DNA from: Deltaproteobacteria bacterium
GTDB lineage: Bacteria; Desulfobacterota; Desulfuromonadia; Desulfuromonadales; JAAYDE01
DNA: 5,163 bases
Reading direction: 5' to 3'
NCBI GenBank assembly: GCA_017417085.1
Contig: JAFPZV010000020.1
Coordinates: 1 to 5,163 of the forward strand
The position numbers and the translations under genes are program-made. Under the pieces are notes generated by a model. It was not told the DNA's origin and searched no databases. It saw only the letters and a program-made list of their open reading frames with translations. Of the stretch, positions 1 to 5,163 are shown piece by piece (within the stretch, counting starts at the first letter, position 1; each line of letters begins with the position of its first letter).

Positions 1-225
1 CTGACAGCGGTGGAGTTTTCCTTTCTGGAGCTGTTGCTGCGCAACGCCGGGCAAGTGGTCAACCGTGAAATGCTGGCGCAAAAGGTGCTGGGACGTCCTC
101 TTTCCCCCTACGACCGCAGTATTGATGTCCATATCAGCAGTCTGCGCCGCAAACTGGGAGGAGACGAACGCATCAAAACCATTCGCAGTGTAGGGTATCA
201 ATTCGTAGGCATTGCCAGGACATAG
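1..225 (+). CDS. cpxR: CpxR-like OmpR/PhoB-family response regulator, C-terminal DNA-binding domain (5' partial)
   Basis: This is the 3' end of a response regulator gene cut by the left edge. The frame is open from base 1 (LTAVEFSFLE...) and ends at TAG 223-225, leaving 74 residues. They form nearly a whole winged-helix output domain. The recognition helix is around residues 38-52 (DRSIDVHISSLRRKLG) and the C-terminal wing is around 58-69 (IKTIRSVGYQFV). The stretch VLGRPLSPYDRSID closely resembles the same region of E. coli CpxR (VLGKRLTPFDRAID), which separates it from PhoB- or OmpR-like relatives. The phosphoacceptor receiver domain lies outside the window. In the family, phosphorylation by a sensor kinase such as CpxA drives dimer binding to target promoters in response to envelope stress. 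No kinase gene follows; the next gene encodes a DUF533 protein. The partner kinase could lie upstream. The family call is secure; the exact symbol rests on resemblance of this domain only. Confidence 0.85.
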   Translation: MTAVEFSFLELLLRNAGQVVNREMLAQKVLGRPLSPYDRSIDVHISSLRRKLGGDERIKTIRSVGYQFVGIART

Positions 226-280
226 GACTTTTCTTCGCAAAAGAGGCCGTTTCTTTTCATCGTTTGGACTTATGACCAGT

Positions 281-318
281 CCCCGGTCCGCCGCACAGGC
301 GGCCGGGGGTATTCTTTT
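281..318 (+). terminator. GC-rich hairpin with T-rich tail after the response regulator gene (terminator or attenuator)
   Basis: CCCCGG (281-286) plus CCGCC (288-292) pair with GGCGG (298-302) plus CCGGGG (303-308). This gives 11 GC-only base pairs with a single bulged T at 287 and a 5-nt loop, GCACA. A T-rich tract (TATTCTTTT, 310-318) follows, as expected of a Rho-independent terminator, though C and A interrupt it. It lies 55 bp after the stop codon of the regulator gene and only about 12 bp before the ribosome binding site of the DUF533 gene. It may therefore end the regulator transcript, or act as a partial terminator in the leader of the downstream gene. The stem is directly visible; the function is inferred. 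Confidence 0.65.
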
Positions 319-345
319 CCGCCTAACAAAAAAGGAGAATGGCAT

Positions 346-1338
346 ATGGATCTCGACAAAATTCTGGGAGCACTTTTACAGGGCGGTGGCTCCGCCGGCA
401 ATTCCTCAGCCTATGCGCAGGACCGCATCGGCAACGCCATGGGCGGTGACCTCTCCGATCTGCTCAACCAGCTGGGACGCGGCGGCACGGGAGGTCTTGG
501 CGATCTGCTTGGCCGCAGCCAGTCCGCGCCGCAGCAGGGAGGAACATCCTATGATACGGGAGGAACCGGCAGTCTGGACAGCCTGCGCCCGGATGCCACT
601 TCCTCCACGGCCGGACGTTCCTCCATACCGGCAGCGCCCCGGCGCGGTCCCCTGGATGATCTGTTTGGCGGACGCGCACCGGGCAATACCATGCCTCCCG
701 CCGGCAACCGCCCCTCCAATCCGCTGGAGGACATCATCAGAGGCGGTGGAGGTGGAAGAGGCAACACCTCGGTACTGGGCGGCCTGGGCGACCTGCTCGG
801 CACCATCCTGGGCGGCGGCAGAAGCGCTGCTCCCCGGAGCACGGGGAAAAGCCCCATAGGTGGTGCGCTCAAGGGCGGCCTGATGGCCATACTGGGCAGC
901 ATTGCCCTGCGTGCCCTCAAAAACAAGATCACCCGCCGTGCCACCATGGGCTTTACGGATATGGGCATGGATCCGGAGAATGTCAGCGATCGGGAAGCGG
1001 AACTGGTGCTGCGGGCCATGATCAACGCCGTCAAGGCCGATGGCGTTATTACGGAAGACGAATTCAACTATATCATGGGTCATCTGGAGGAAAGCGGGGC
1101 CGACGATGAAACCAAGGAATACCTCATCGAAAAGCTGAAGGCGCCGATGGAAACCGAAGCCCTGATCGCCGAGGCGCAGGGAAACATCGAGTTGGCGGCC
1201 AAGCTGTACAGCGCTTCGCTTATCCCGATCGAGGCCAATGCCAATGAGCGTGCCTATCTCGCCCATCTGGCGGCAGGCATGGGTCTGGATCAGCAGACCG
1301 CTGCCAGCATTGAGGAAATAATGGGAGTGAAGGCTTAA
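346..1338 (+). CDS. DUF533 / YebE-like TerB-fold protein with Gly-rich N-terminal half
   Basis: This 330-residue protein has two parts. Residues 1-170 are low complexity, rich in Gly, Ser, Pro and Arg, and hold six copies of a short L-x-D-[LI]-[LIF]-G-like motif. Residues 172-191 (GGALKGGLMAILGSIALRAL) are a glycine-spaced hydrophobic segment that could insert in or lie on a membrane. Residues 215-330 form the conserved acidic helical domain of DUF533, a TerB-like fold: AMINAVKADGVITEDEF (225-240), the Ala-rich AAKLYSASLIPIE (284-296), and NERAYLAHLAAGMGLD (300-315). The start is fixed by AAAGGAG (331-337), 8 nt before ATG. The gene ends at TAA and is followed by a strong terminator. Biochemical function is unknown. 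E. coli YebE of this family is annotated as an inner-membrane protein and belongs to the Cpx regulon, which fits the CpxR-like gene just upstream. There is no clear signal peptide. The family call is firm; localisation and role are inference. Confidence 0.85.
   Translation: MDLDKILGALLQGGGSAGNSSAYAQDRIGNAMGGDLSDLLNQLGRGGTGGLGDLLGRSQSAPQQGGTSYDTGGTGSLDSLRPDATSSTAGRSSIPAAPRRGPLDDLFGGRAPGNTMPPAGNRPSNPLEDIIRGGGGGRGNTSVLGGLGDLLGTILGGGRSAAPRSTGKSPIGGALKGGLMAILGSIALRALKNKITRRATMGFTDMGMDPENVSDREAELVLRAMINAVKADGVITEDEFNYIMGHLEESGADDETKEYLIEKLKAPMETEALIAEAQGNIELAAKLYSASLIPIEANANERAYLAHLAAGMGLDQQTAASIEEIMGVKA
352..801 (+). repeat. Six dispersed copies of a short LxD(L/I)(L/I/F)G motif in the DUF533 protein N-terminus
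   Basis: The copies are LDKILG (residues 3-8), LSDLLN (36-41), LGDLLG (51-56), LDDLFG (103-108), LEDIIR (127-132) and LGDLLG (147-152), often preceded by Gly or Pro and followed by Gly or Arg. Between them are linkers of 9 to 46 residues made mostly of Gly, Ser, Pro, Thr, Ala and Arg. The two LGDLLG copies use different codons (for example CTTGGCGATCTGCTTGGC at 496 and CTGGGCGACCTGCTCGGC at 784). The repetition is therefore at the protein level and does not look like a recent DNA duplication. Confidence 0.6.
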
Positions 1339-1361
1339 ATCGCCCTCTCCGAACCAGAAGC

Positions 1362-1420
1362 GCAAAAGCAAAAAAGCAAAAAAGAAACCGCAAGGCCCGG
1401 TTGGGGGCCTTGCGGTTTTT
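1362..1420. terminator. Bidirectional Rho-independent terminator between convergent genes
   Basis: A perfect 14-bp stem pairs 1385-1398 (AAACCGCAAGGCCC) with 1405-1418 (GGGCCTTGCGGTTT) around a 6-nt loop, GGTTGG. On the + strand the stem runs into TTTTT (1416-1420) and then CTGTTTTCTG, which would end the DUF533 transcript. On the - strand it runs into CTTTTTTGCTTTTTTGC, read from 1384 downward, which would end the PBP1A transcript. The stem sits almost midway, about 46 bp from each stop codon. The A-rich side is built of three units, GCAAAA, GCAAAAAA and GCAAAAAA (1362-1383). Termination in both directions is inferred from the symmetry of the structure. Confidence 0.9.
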
Positions 1421-1464
1421 CTGTTTTCTGTCCTGCCTTTCCCTCCGGACGAAGTGCCGTTCTT

Positions 1465-3927
1465 TCAATCCATCAGATCCAGCTTGAAGAAATCGGAAGA
1501 CTTCAGGCCCTCGGAGCTTTTTTTCGAAGAAGAGGATGAGGACGAAGAACGCTTTGAAGCGGAAGGCCGGTAGGTATATGCCGAACGTTCAGGTACGGTG
1601 CCGGGCGCAAAGGCCTCGATAAAGGGCGATGCGACGTGATCCGAAGCCAACATGCCGCTTGCAGGATCTATAGCCTGGAACTCGATGGTGTCCGGCACGG
1701 CAAAATGACGCGGCGGCACATCCTTGAGCGCCTCCTGCATAAAGGCCAGCCAGCCCGGAAGCGCAAGTTTCGCCCCCGTTTCGGAATGCCCCAGCGGCTT
1801 GCTGTCATCATAACCGACCCAGCAGGCAGCCGCCAGCTGCGGCACGAAACCGGCAAACCATGCGTCCTTCAGATCGTTGGTGGTGCCAGTCTTTCCGGCG
1901 ACCGGCCGATTCAATTCACGCGCCCTGGAGCCCGTGCCGTCACGCACCACGCTTTCCATCAAATTGGTCATCAGATAGGCGGTCTCCGGCGAAAGCACCC
2001 GCTCCCGCATCACGGTGTTCAACCGCTGCCCCATCTCGATGCCGTTTTGGAAATCGGCAGGATCGGAGGATTCCAGCACCTTGCCATTGCGATCCAGTAT
2101 CTTGACGACATAGGTGGGCGTGACCCTGATGCCGCCGTTGGCAAACACGCAGTAGGCGGTCGTCAATTCCAGAGGAGTGACCAGCGAGGTGCCAAGCGCC
2201 ATTGTAAGATTGCGCACCACCGGTGATTCAATGCCAAGTTTGGCGGCATAGGACGCGGCATAGTCCACCCCGATGTCCTGCAGGACCTGGATGACGGGAA
2301 CATTGTAGGAATAGGTCAACGCGCGCCGCAACGACGTCGGGCCGTGGTAACGGCCGCCGGAATTTTTGGGAGTCCACCTGCGCAAACGCCCGTGCCGGTC
2401 CATGGCCGGAAACGAGATCGGCGTATCCTGGAGAATGCTGGCCGCCGTATAGCCCTTGTCCAGGGCCGCGGCATAAACTATGGGTTTGAAGGCGGAGCCG
2501 GGCTGGCGTTTGGCCTGCGTGGTGCGGTTAAACTGGCTTTCGTTGTAATCATAACCGCCCACCATTGCCCGGACCCGGCCGTTTTCCGGATCCATGGCGA
2601 CCAGACAGCTCTGCGCCTTCGGGCTCTGTCCGAGAACAGCCGAGTACGTGCCATCATTGAGGCGTTTGCCCAGACGAATTTTTACCAGCGCGTTGCGGGG
2701 GAAAAGCAGCCCGTTTCCCTTTCTGAACGGTCCGCTTTTGGCAAAATGCAGCGCACCCGCCCAGGAACGCTCCGGCAACACCGCCTGAAACGAACCGAAA
2801 CGCACCACCAGCCCGCCGCCATGAGCAGGCGAACCGGACACCACCGCGTCCAGCAGCGTGCCGTCCGAAGGCGGAAGCTCATCCCACTCCTCGTTCTGTT
2901 TCCGGAGAAATCCGGCTACTTCCGCATCGGTAAGAATCTTTGCCGGGCCGCGGTAGCCATGACGGCGATCGTAGCTTTCCAGATTGCCGCGCACGGCTTC
3001 CTGCGCGGCTTTCTGCAGCTTCGGATCGAGGGTGGTGAAGACCTTCAAACCACCTTCGTACAGCATCTGTTCGCCATAGGTCCTCTGCAGATAACGCCGT
3101 ACCTGCTCGCAAAAATAGGGCGCCGGATTGTCGGGCTTCAGGGAGCGTGAACGGAGCTTCACCGGCTCTTTCGCGGCCTCATCTGCCTCGCGCTCGGAGA
3201 TATAGCCATCTTCCACCATCCGGCTCAGCACGTAACGGCGTCTTCTCAGCGCGCTTTCCAGATTATGGTGGGGCGAATAGCGGCTGGGGGCCTGCGGCAG
3301 GCCGGCCAGCAGGGCGCATTCTCCCAGGGTAAGCTGGTTGACCGACTTGTCAAAATAAACCTGGGCCGCGGCTTCCACGCCATAGGCGGTATGTCCCAGA
3401 TAGATCTGGTTCAGGTAGAGATAGAGGATGCCCTCCTTGCTGAGCGATCGCTCAATACGCCAGGCCAGCAAAGCTTCCTTGAGCTTGCGGGTGTAGGTTC
3501 TTTCCGGCGTCAACAGAAGGCTCTTGGCAACCTGCTGGGTAATGGTGCTGCCGCCCTGCCGGATGCCCTTCGTGCGGTAATTTTTCAAAGCGGCGCGGGC
3601 GATGGAATACAGATTGATGCCCTTGTGGTGGAAAAACCGCTTGTCTTCCGCGGCGACAAAGGCATTGACCAACTGTTTAGGCATGGAGGTGACCGGCAGC
3701 ACCACCCGCCGCTCCTTGATATACTCCATCATCGGTGTGCCATCCGCGGCGTAGATCGTGGTGATAACCGGCGGGCGGTAATCTTCAAGCCGATCCACCC
3801 GCGGCAAAGTCGCCGCAATGTGATGATAGATACCCAGTACCGCGACGCCTCCCACTATGATGGCCAAAAGGCCAACAAAAATGAAAAGCAGGGAAATATT
3901 CTTAACAATTTTGAAAAATGTTTTCAT
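1465..3927 (-). CDS. mrcA: Penicillin-binding protein 1A (class A, bifunctional transglycosylase/transpeptidase)
   Basis: This 820-residue enzyme polymerises lipid II into glycan strands and cross-links them in the periplasm; E. coli PBP1A has 850 residues. Residues 11-34 form the N-terminal membrane anchor. The GT51 transglycosylase domain follows: catalytic Glu94 in AAEDKRFFHHKG, QGGSTITQQVAK (124-135), RKLKEALLAWRIE (147-159, with the second catalytic Glu at 151) and YLNQIYLG (171-178). A linker includes YDRRHGYRGPAKIL (319-332), a Gram-negative PBP1A signature. The transpeptidase domain has all three motifs: Ser478-x-x-Lys481 in GSAFKP, Ser540-Tyr-Asn542, and KTGTT (679-683). Both active sites look intact. 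The C-terminus ends in a Ser/Lys-rich tail with eight serines in a row (794-801). A start 57 bp upstream (3984) is possible. I prefer ATG 3925-3927 because it puts the anchor at the N-terminus, has a Shine-Dalgarno sequence and avoids a 50-bp overlap with dnaE. The gene is probably co-transcribed with dnaE. Confidence 0.95.
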   Translation of the reverse strand: MKTFFKIVKNISLLFIFVGLLAIIVGGVAVLGIYHHIAATLPRVDRLEDYRPPVITTIYAADGTPMMEYIKERRVVLPVTSMPKQLVNAFVAAEDKRFFHHKGINLYSIARAALKNYRTKGIRQGGSTITQQVAKSLLLTPERTYTRKLKEALLAWRIERSLSKEGILYLYLNQIYLGHTAYGVEAAAQVYFDKSVNQLTLGECALLAGLPQAPSRYSPHHNLESALRRRRYVLSRMVEDGYISEREADEAAKEPVKLRSRSLKPDNPAPYFCEQVRRYLQRTYGEQMLYEGGLKVFTTLDPKLQKAAQEAVRGNLESYDRRHGYRGPAKILTDAEVAGFLRKQNEEWDELPPSDGTLLDAVVSGSPAHGGGLVVRFGSFQAVLPERSWAGALHFAKSGPFRKGNGLLFPRNALVKIRLGKRLNDGTYSAVLGQSPKAQSCLVAMDPENGRVRAMVGGYDYNESQFNRTTQAKRQPGSAFKPIVYAAALDKGYTAASILQDTPISFPAMDRHGRLRRWTPKNSGGRYHGPTSLRRALTYSYNVPVIQVLQDIGVDYAASYAAKLGIESPVVRNLTMALGTSLVTPLELTTAYCVFANGGIRVTPTYVVKILDRNGKVLESSDPADFQNGIEMGQRLNTVMRERVLSPETAYLMTNLMESVVRDGTGSRARELNRPVAGKTGTTNDLKDAWFAGFVPQLAAACWVGYDDSKPLGHSETGAKLALPGWLAFMQEALKDVPPRHFAVPDTIEFQAIDPASGMLASDHVASPFIEAFAPGTVPERSAYTYRPSASKRSSSSSSSSKKSSEGLKSSDFFKLDLMD

Positions 3928-3942
3928 GGTCCCTCTATCCTT
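3928..3942 (-). promoter_or_regulatory. PBP1A ribosome binding site overlapping the dnaE stop codon
   Basis: Read on the - strand, the junction is GAAGGATAGAGGGACCATG. The dnaE stop TAG (3937-3935) lies inside this purine-rich stretch. AAGGA (3942-3938) is 10 nt before the PBP1A ATG, and GAGGG (3935-3931) is 3 nt before it. AAGGA has the more usual spacing. The layout favours translation of PBP1A by ribosomes finishing dnaE. It also supports the start chosen at 3927. Confidence 0.6.
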
Positions 3943-5163
3943 CGCAATGCACCTCCGCATCCAGCAGTTTTCCAGCGGCTTCAAGCAGTTCGGGAGCGGG
4001 CGTCACCCGCAAATTTTCCGGAAGCCGGATCACCGCGCTGCCCTTTTCCGGCAACGTCACCCGGGCAAAGGTTTCGCAATCGCCGGGATACTGGCTCAAA
4101 AGCGCGCGGATCCGCCCCAGAACCTCCGGATCCTGAGCGGACTGCGCGTTCAGGGGAAAGAAGACCCGGCGAATCTCGGGCAGGCGGCAATGCGCCAGTT
4201 CCAGCACTTCCTCGGCCATAATTTTACTGCTTTCCTCTTCGGCGCTCACCCGTCCCTTCACCACCAGCGGTTCTTCCAGAGTCAGCAGATCACGGCTCTT
4301 GGAGTACAGATCCGGGAAAATAACCAGTTCCGCCGTGCCGCTCAAGTCTTCCAGCGTCACCACCGCCATCCGGTCGCCCTTCTTGGTGGTCTTCTCACGT
4401 AAAACGGCCACAATGCCGCAGACCATTACCGGCTGCCGATCCGGCAGATCTCTCAGGGCGGCCAAATCGCAGCTCCCCAGCCGTTTGACCTGCCCCGCAA
4501 AGCGCTCCATTGGATGACCGGTGATGAAGAAGCCCAAAGCCTCCTTTTCGTAGGCCAGCCGGAGCTTTTCCGGCCATTCCTCCACATCCGGCAGCTGTTC
4601 GTAACCGGCGGCGCTTTCCTGCATATCTTCTCCGCCAAACAGTGAACCCTGTCCCTGTTCACGCTCGCGCTGGGCGTCCTGTCCCAGGCTGATGGCATGC
4701 TCTATGGCCTCGAACTTCTGGGCTCGGTTCCCCTCCAGGCAGTCGAAGGCACCACACTTCACCAGCGATTCCACCACCTTCTTGTTGACCTTGCGCAGCT
4801 CCACACGTTTGCAAAAATCGTGCAGCGAGGTAAAGGGCCCCGATTCGCGCGCCTCCTCTATCGACTCCAGCGCCGTCTCCCCTACCCCCTTCACCGCCCC
4901 CAGCCCGAAACGGATGGCATTGTCCGCCACGGTAAAGGAACGGCGCGAGGCGTTGATGTCGGGCGGCAAAGTGGTAATCCCCATGGCGTGCAGTTCCATG
5001 ATGCTCTTGTTGACCTTTTCGGTCGATTCCATATCCTCGGTCAGAAGCGCCGCCATGAACTCCACCGGGTAGTGGGCCTTGAGATAGGCGGTCTGGTAGG
5101 CCACCAGCGCATAGGCCGCGGAGTGCGACTTGTTGAAGCCGTATTCGGCGAACTTCTCCATCA
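3935..5163 (-). CDS. dnaE: DNA polymerase III subunit alpha, C-terminal part (5' partial)
   Basis: This is the 3' end of the gene for the catalytic subunit of the replicative polymerase, cut by the right edge; about 409 of an expected roughly 1150 residues remain. Counting from the Met codon at 5161-5159, which is internal to the gene, the fragment has FAEYGFNKSHSAAYALVAYQTAYLK (4-28, given here only as the conserved GFNKSHSAAYA core), the end of the polymerase fingers region. Next comes a helix-hairpin-helix segment, FGLGAVKGVGE (85-95). The motif QGSLF (171-175) fits the clamp-binding consensus (E. coli QADMF). FFITGHPMERF (211-221) is typical of the family. An OB fold (about 244-305, VMVCGIVAVLREKTTKKGD onward) is followed by a C-terminal domain of about 100 residues, which in E. 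coli contacts tau. The order matches E. coli DnaE (DnaE1 type, not PolC). The PHP and palm active-site residues are outside the window. It ends at TAG, 7 nt before the PBP1A start. Confidence 0.97.
   Translation of the reverse strand, partial: MEKFAEYGFNKSHSAAYALVAYQTAYLKAHYPVEFMAALLTEDMESTEKVNKSIMELHAMGITTLPPDINASRRSFTVADNAIRFGLGAVKGVGETALESIEEARESGPFTSLHDFCKRVELRKVNKKVVESLVKCGAFDCLEGNRAQKFEAIEHAISLGQDAQREREQGQGSLFGGEDMQESAAGYEQLPDVEEWPEKLRLAYEKEALGFFITGHPMERFAGQVKRLGSCDLAALRDLPDRQPVMVCGIVAVLREKTTKKGDRMAVVTLEDLSGTAELVIFPDLYSKSRDLLTLEEPLVVKGRVSAEEESSKIMAEEVLELAHCRLPEIRRVFFPLNAQSAQDPEVLGRIRALLSQYPGDCETFARVTLPEKGSAVIRLPENLRVTPAPELLEAAGKLLDAEVHCEG

Noticed and set aside
228..257. Small AT-only hairpins (CTTTT/AAAAG and AAAAGA/TCTTTT) after the regulator stop codon.
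   Set aside because: Stems of 5-6 A-T pairs are too weak to call as terminators or regulatory structures; the GC-rich hairpin at 281-308 is the better candidate.
226..345. Possible CpxR box (GTAAA-N5-GTAAA) or sigma-70 promoter before the DUF533 gene.
   Set aside because: No GTAAA direct repeat is present on either strand. TATGAC (271-276) is a weak -10 candidate with no matching -35, and TTGGAC (264-269) has no -10 at the right distance.
406..1371. Long open frame (321 codons) on the - strand opposite the DUF533 gene.
   Set aside because: It lies antisense to a gene with a clear family match and ribosome binding site. The translation has no recognisable domain and it runs through the terminator stem. 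GC-rich codon bias explains the open frame.
2344..3150. Long open frame (268 codons) on the + strand opposite the PBP1A gene, with others at 1636-2226 and 3265-4221.
   Set aside because: All are antisense to the intact PBP1A or dnaE reading frames, show no family motifs and lack convincing ribosome binding sites.
3411..3435. Apparent Glu-to-Tyr change in the transglycosylase motif (ILYLYLN where E. coli PBP1A has ILELYLN).
   Set aside because: The second catalytic Glu maps to residue 151 in RKLKEALLAW and is present. As I recall, Tyr at this other position also occurs in other PBP1A proteins, so it is probably ordinary variation.
3928..3984. Upstream start for PBP1A at 3984, adding 19 residues (MKPLENCWMRRCIAKDRGT).
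   Set aside because: It would overlap dnaE by 50 bp and push the membrane anchor inward. The ATG at 3927 has a Shine-Dalgarno sequence and gives the usual short cytoplasmic tail.

Overview
The window holds four protein-coding genes and no mobile element, CRISPR array, tRNA or rRNA that I can see. The gene content points to a Gram-negative proteobacterium: a CpxR-type response regulator, a DUF533/YebE-like protein, a Gram-negative-type class A penicillin-binding protein (PBP1A) and a DnaE1-type replicative polymerase. GC content is moderately high. The details of PBP1A and the dnaE-PBP1A gene order make me lean towards a deltaproteobacterial (Desulfovibrionaceae-like) host, but that is an impression from family resemblance and was not tested.

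Layout. The left part is on the + strand. It starts with the 3' end of a CpxR-like regulator gene (1-225), followed by a short gap holding a strong GC-rich hairpin (281-308), then a DUF533-family gene (346-1338). The right part is on the - strand: the 3' part of dnaE (entering from the right edge, ending at 3935), followed after 7 nt by the gene for PBP1A (3927-1465). The two transcription units converge on one symmetric hairpin with T-tracts on both sides (about 1362-1420), which looks like a bidirectional terminator.

How the genes relate. CpxR is the DNA-binding output of an envelope-stress two-component system in enterobacteria, and there yebE (DUF533) is a known Cpx-regulon member. A DUF533 gene directly downstream of a CpxR-like gene therefore suggests an envelope-stress module, although I found no CpxR box in the gap. 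PBP1A builds and cross-links peptidoglycan in the periplasm. DnaE is the catalytic subunit of the replicative polymerase. Their tight spacing suggests co-transcription of a replication gene and a cell-wall gene.

Most of the window is ordinary housekeeping sequence. The least explained element is the N-terminal half of the DUF533 protein, where a short L-x-D-[LI]-[LIF]-G-like motif recurs six times between Gly/Ser/Pro-rich linkers. I found no evidence of a wholly new system.
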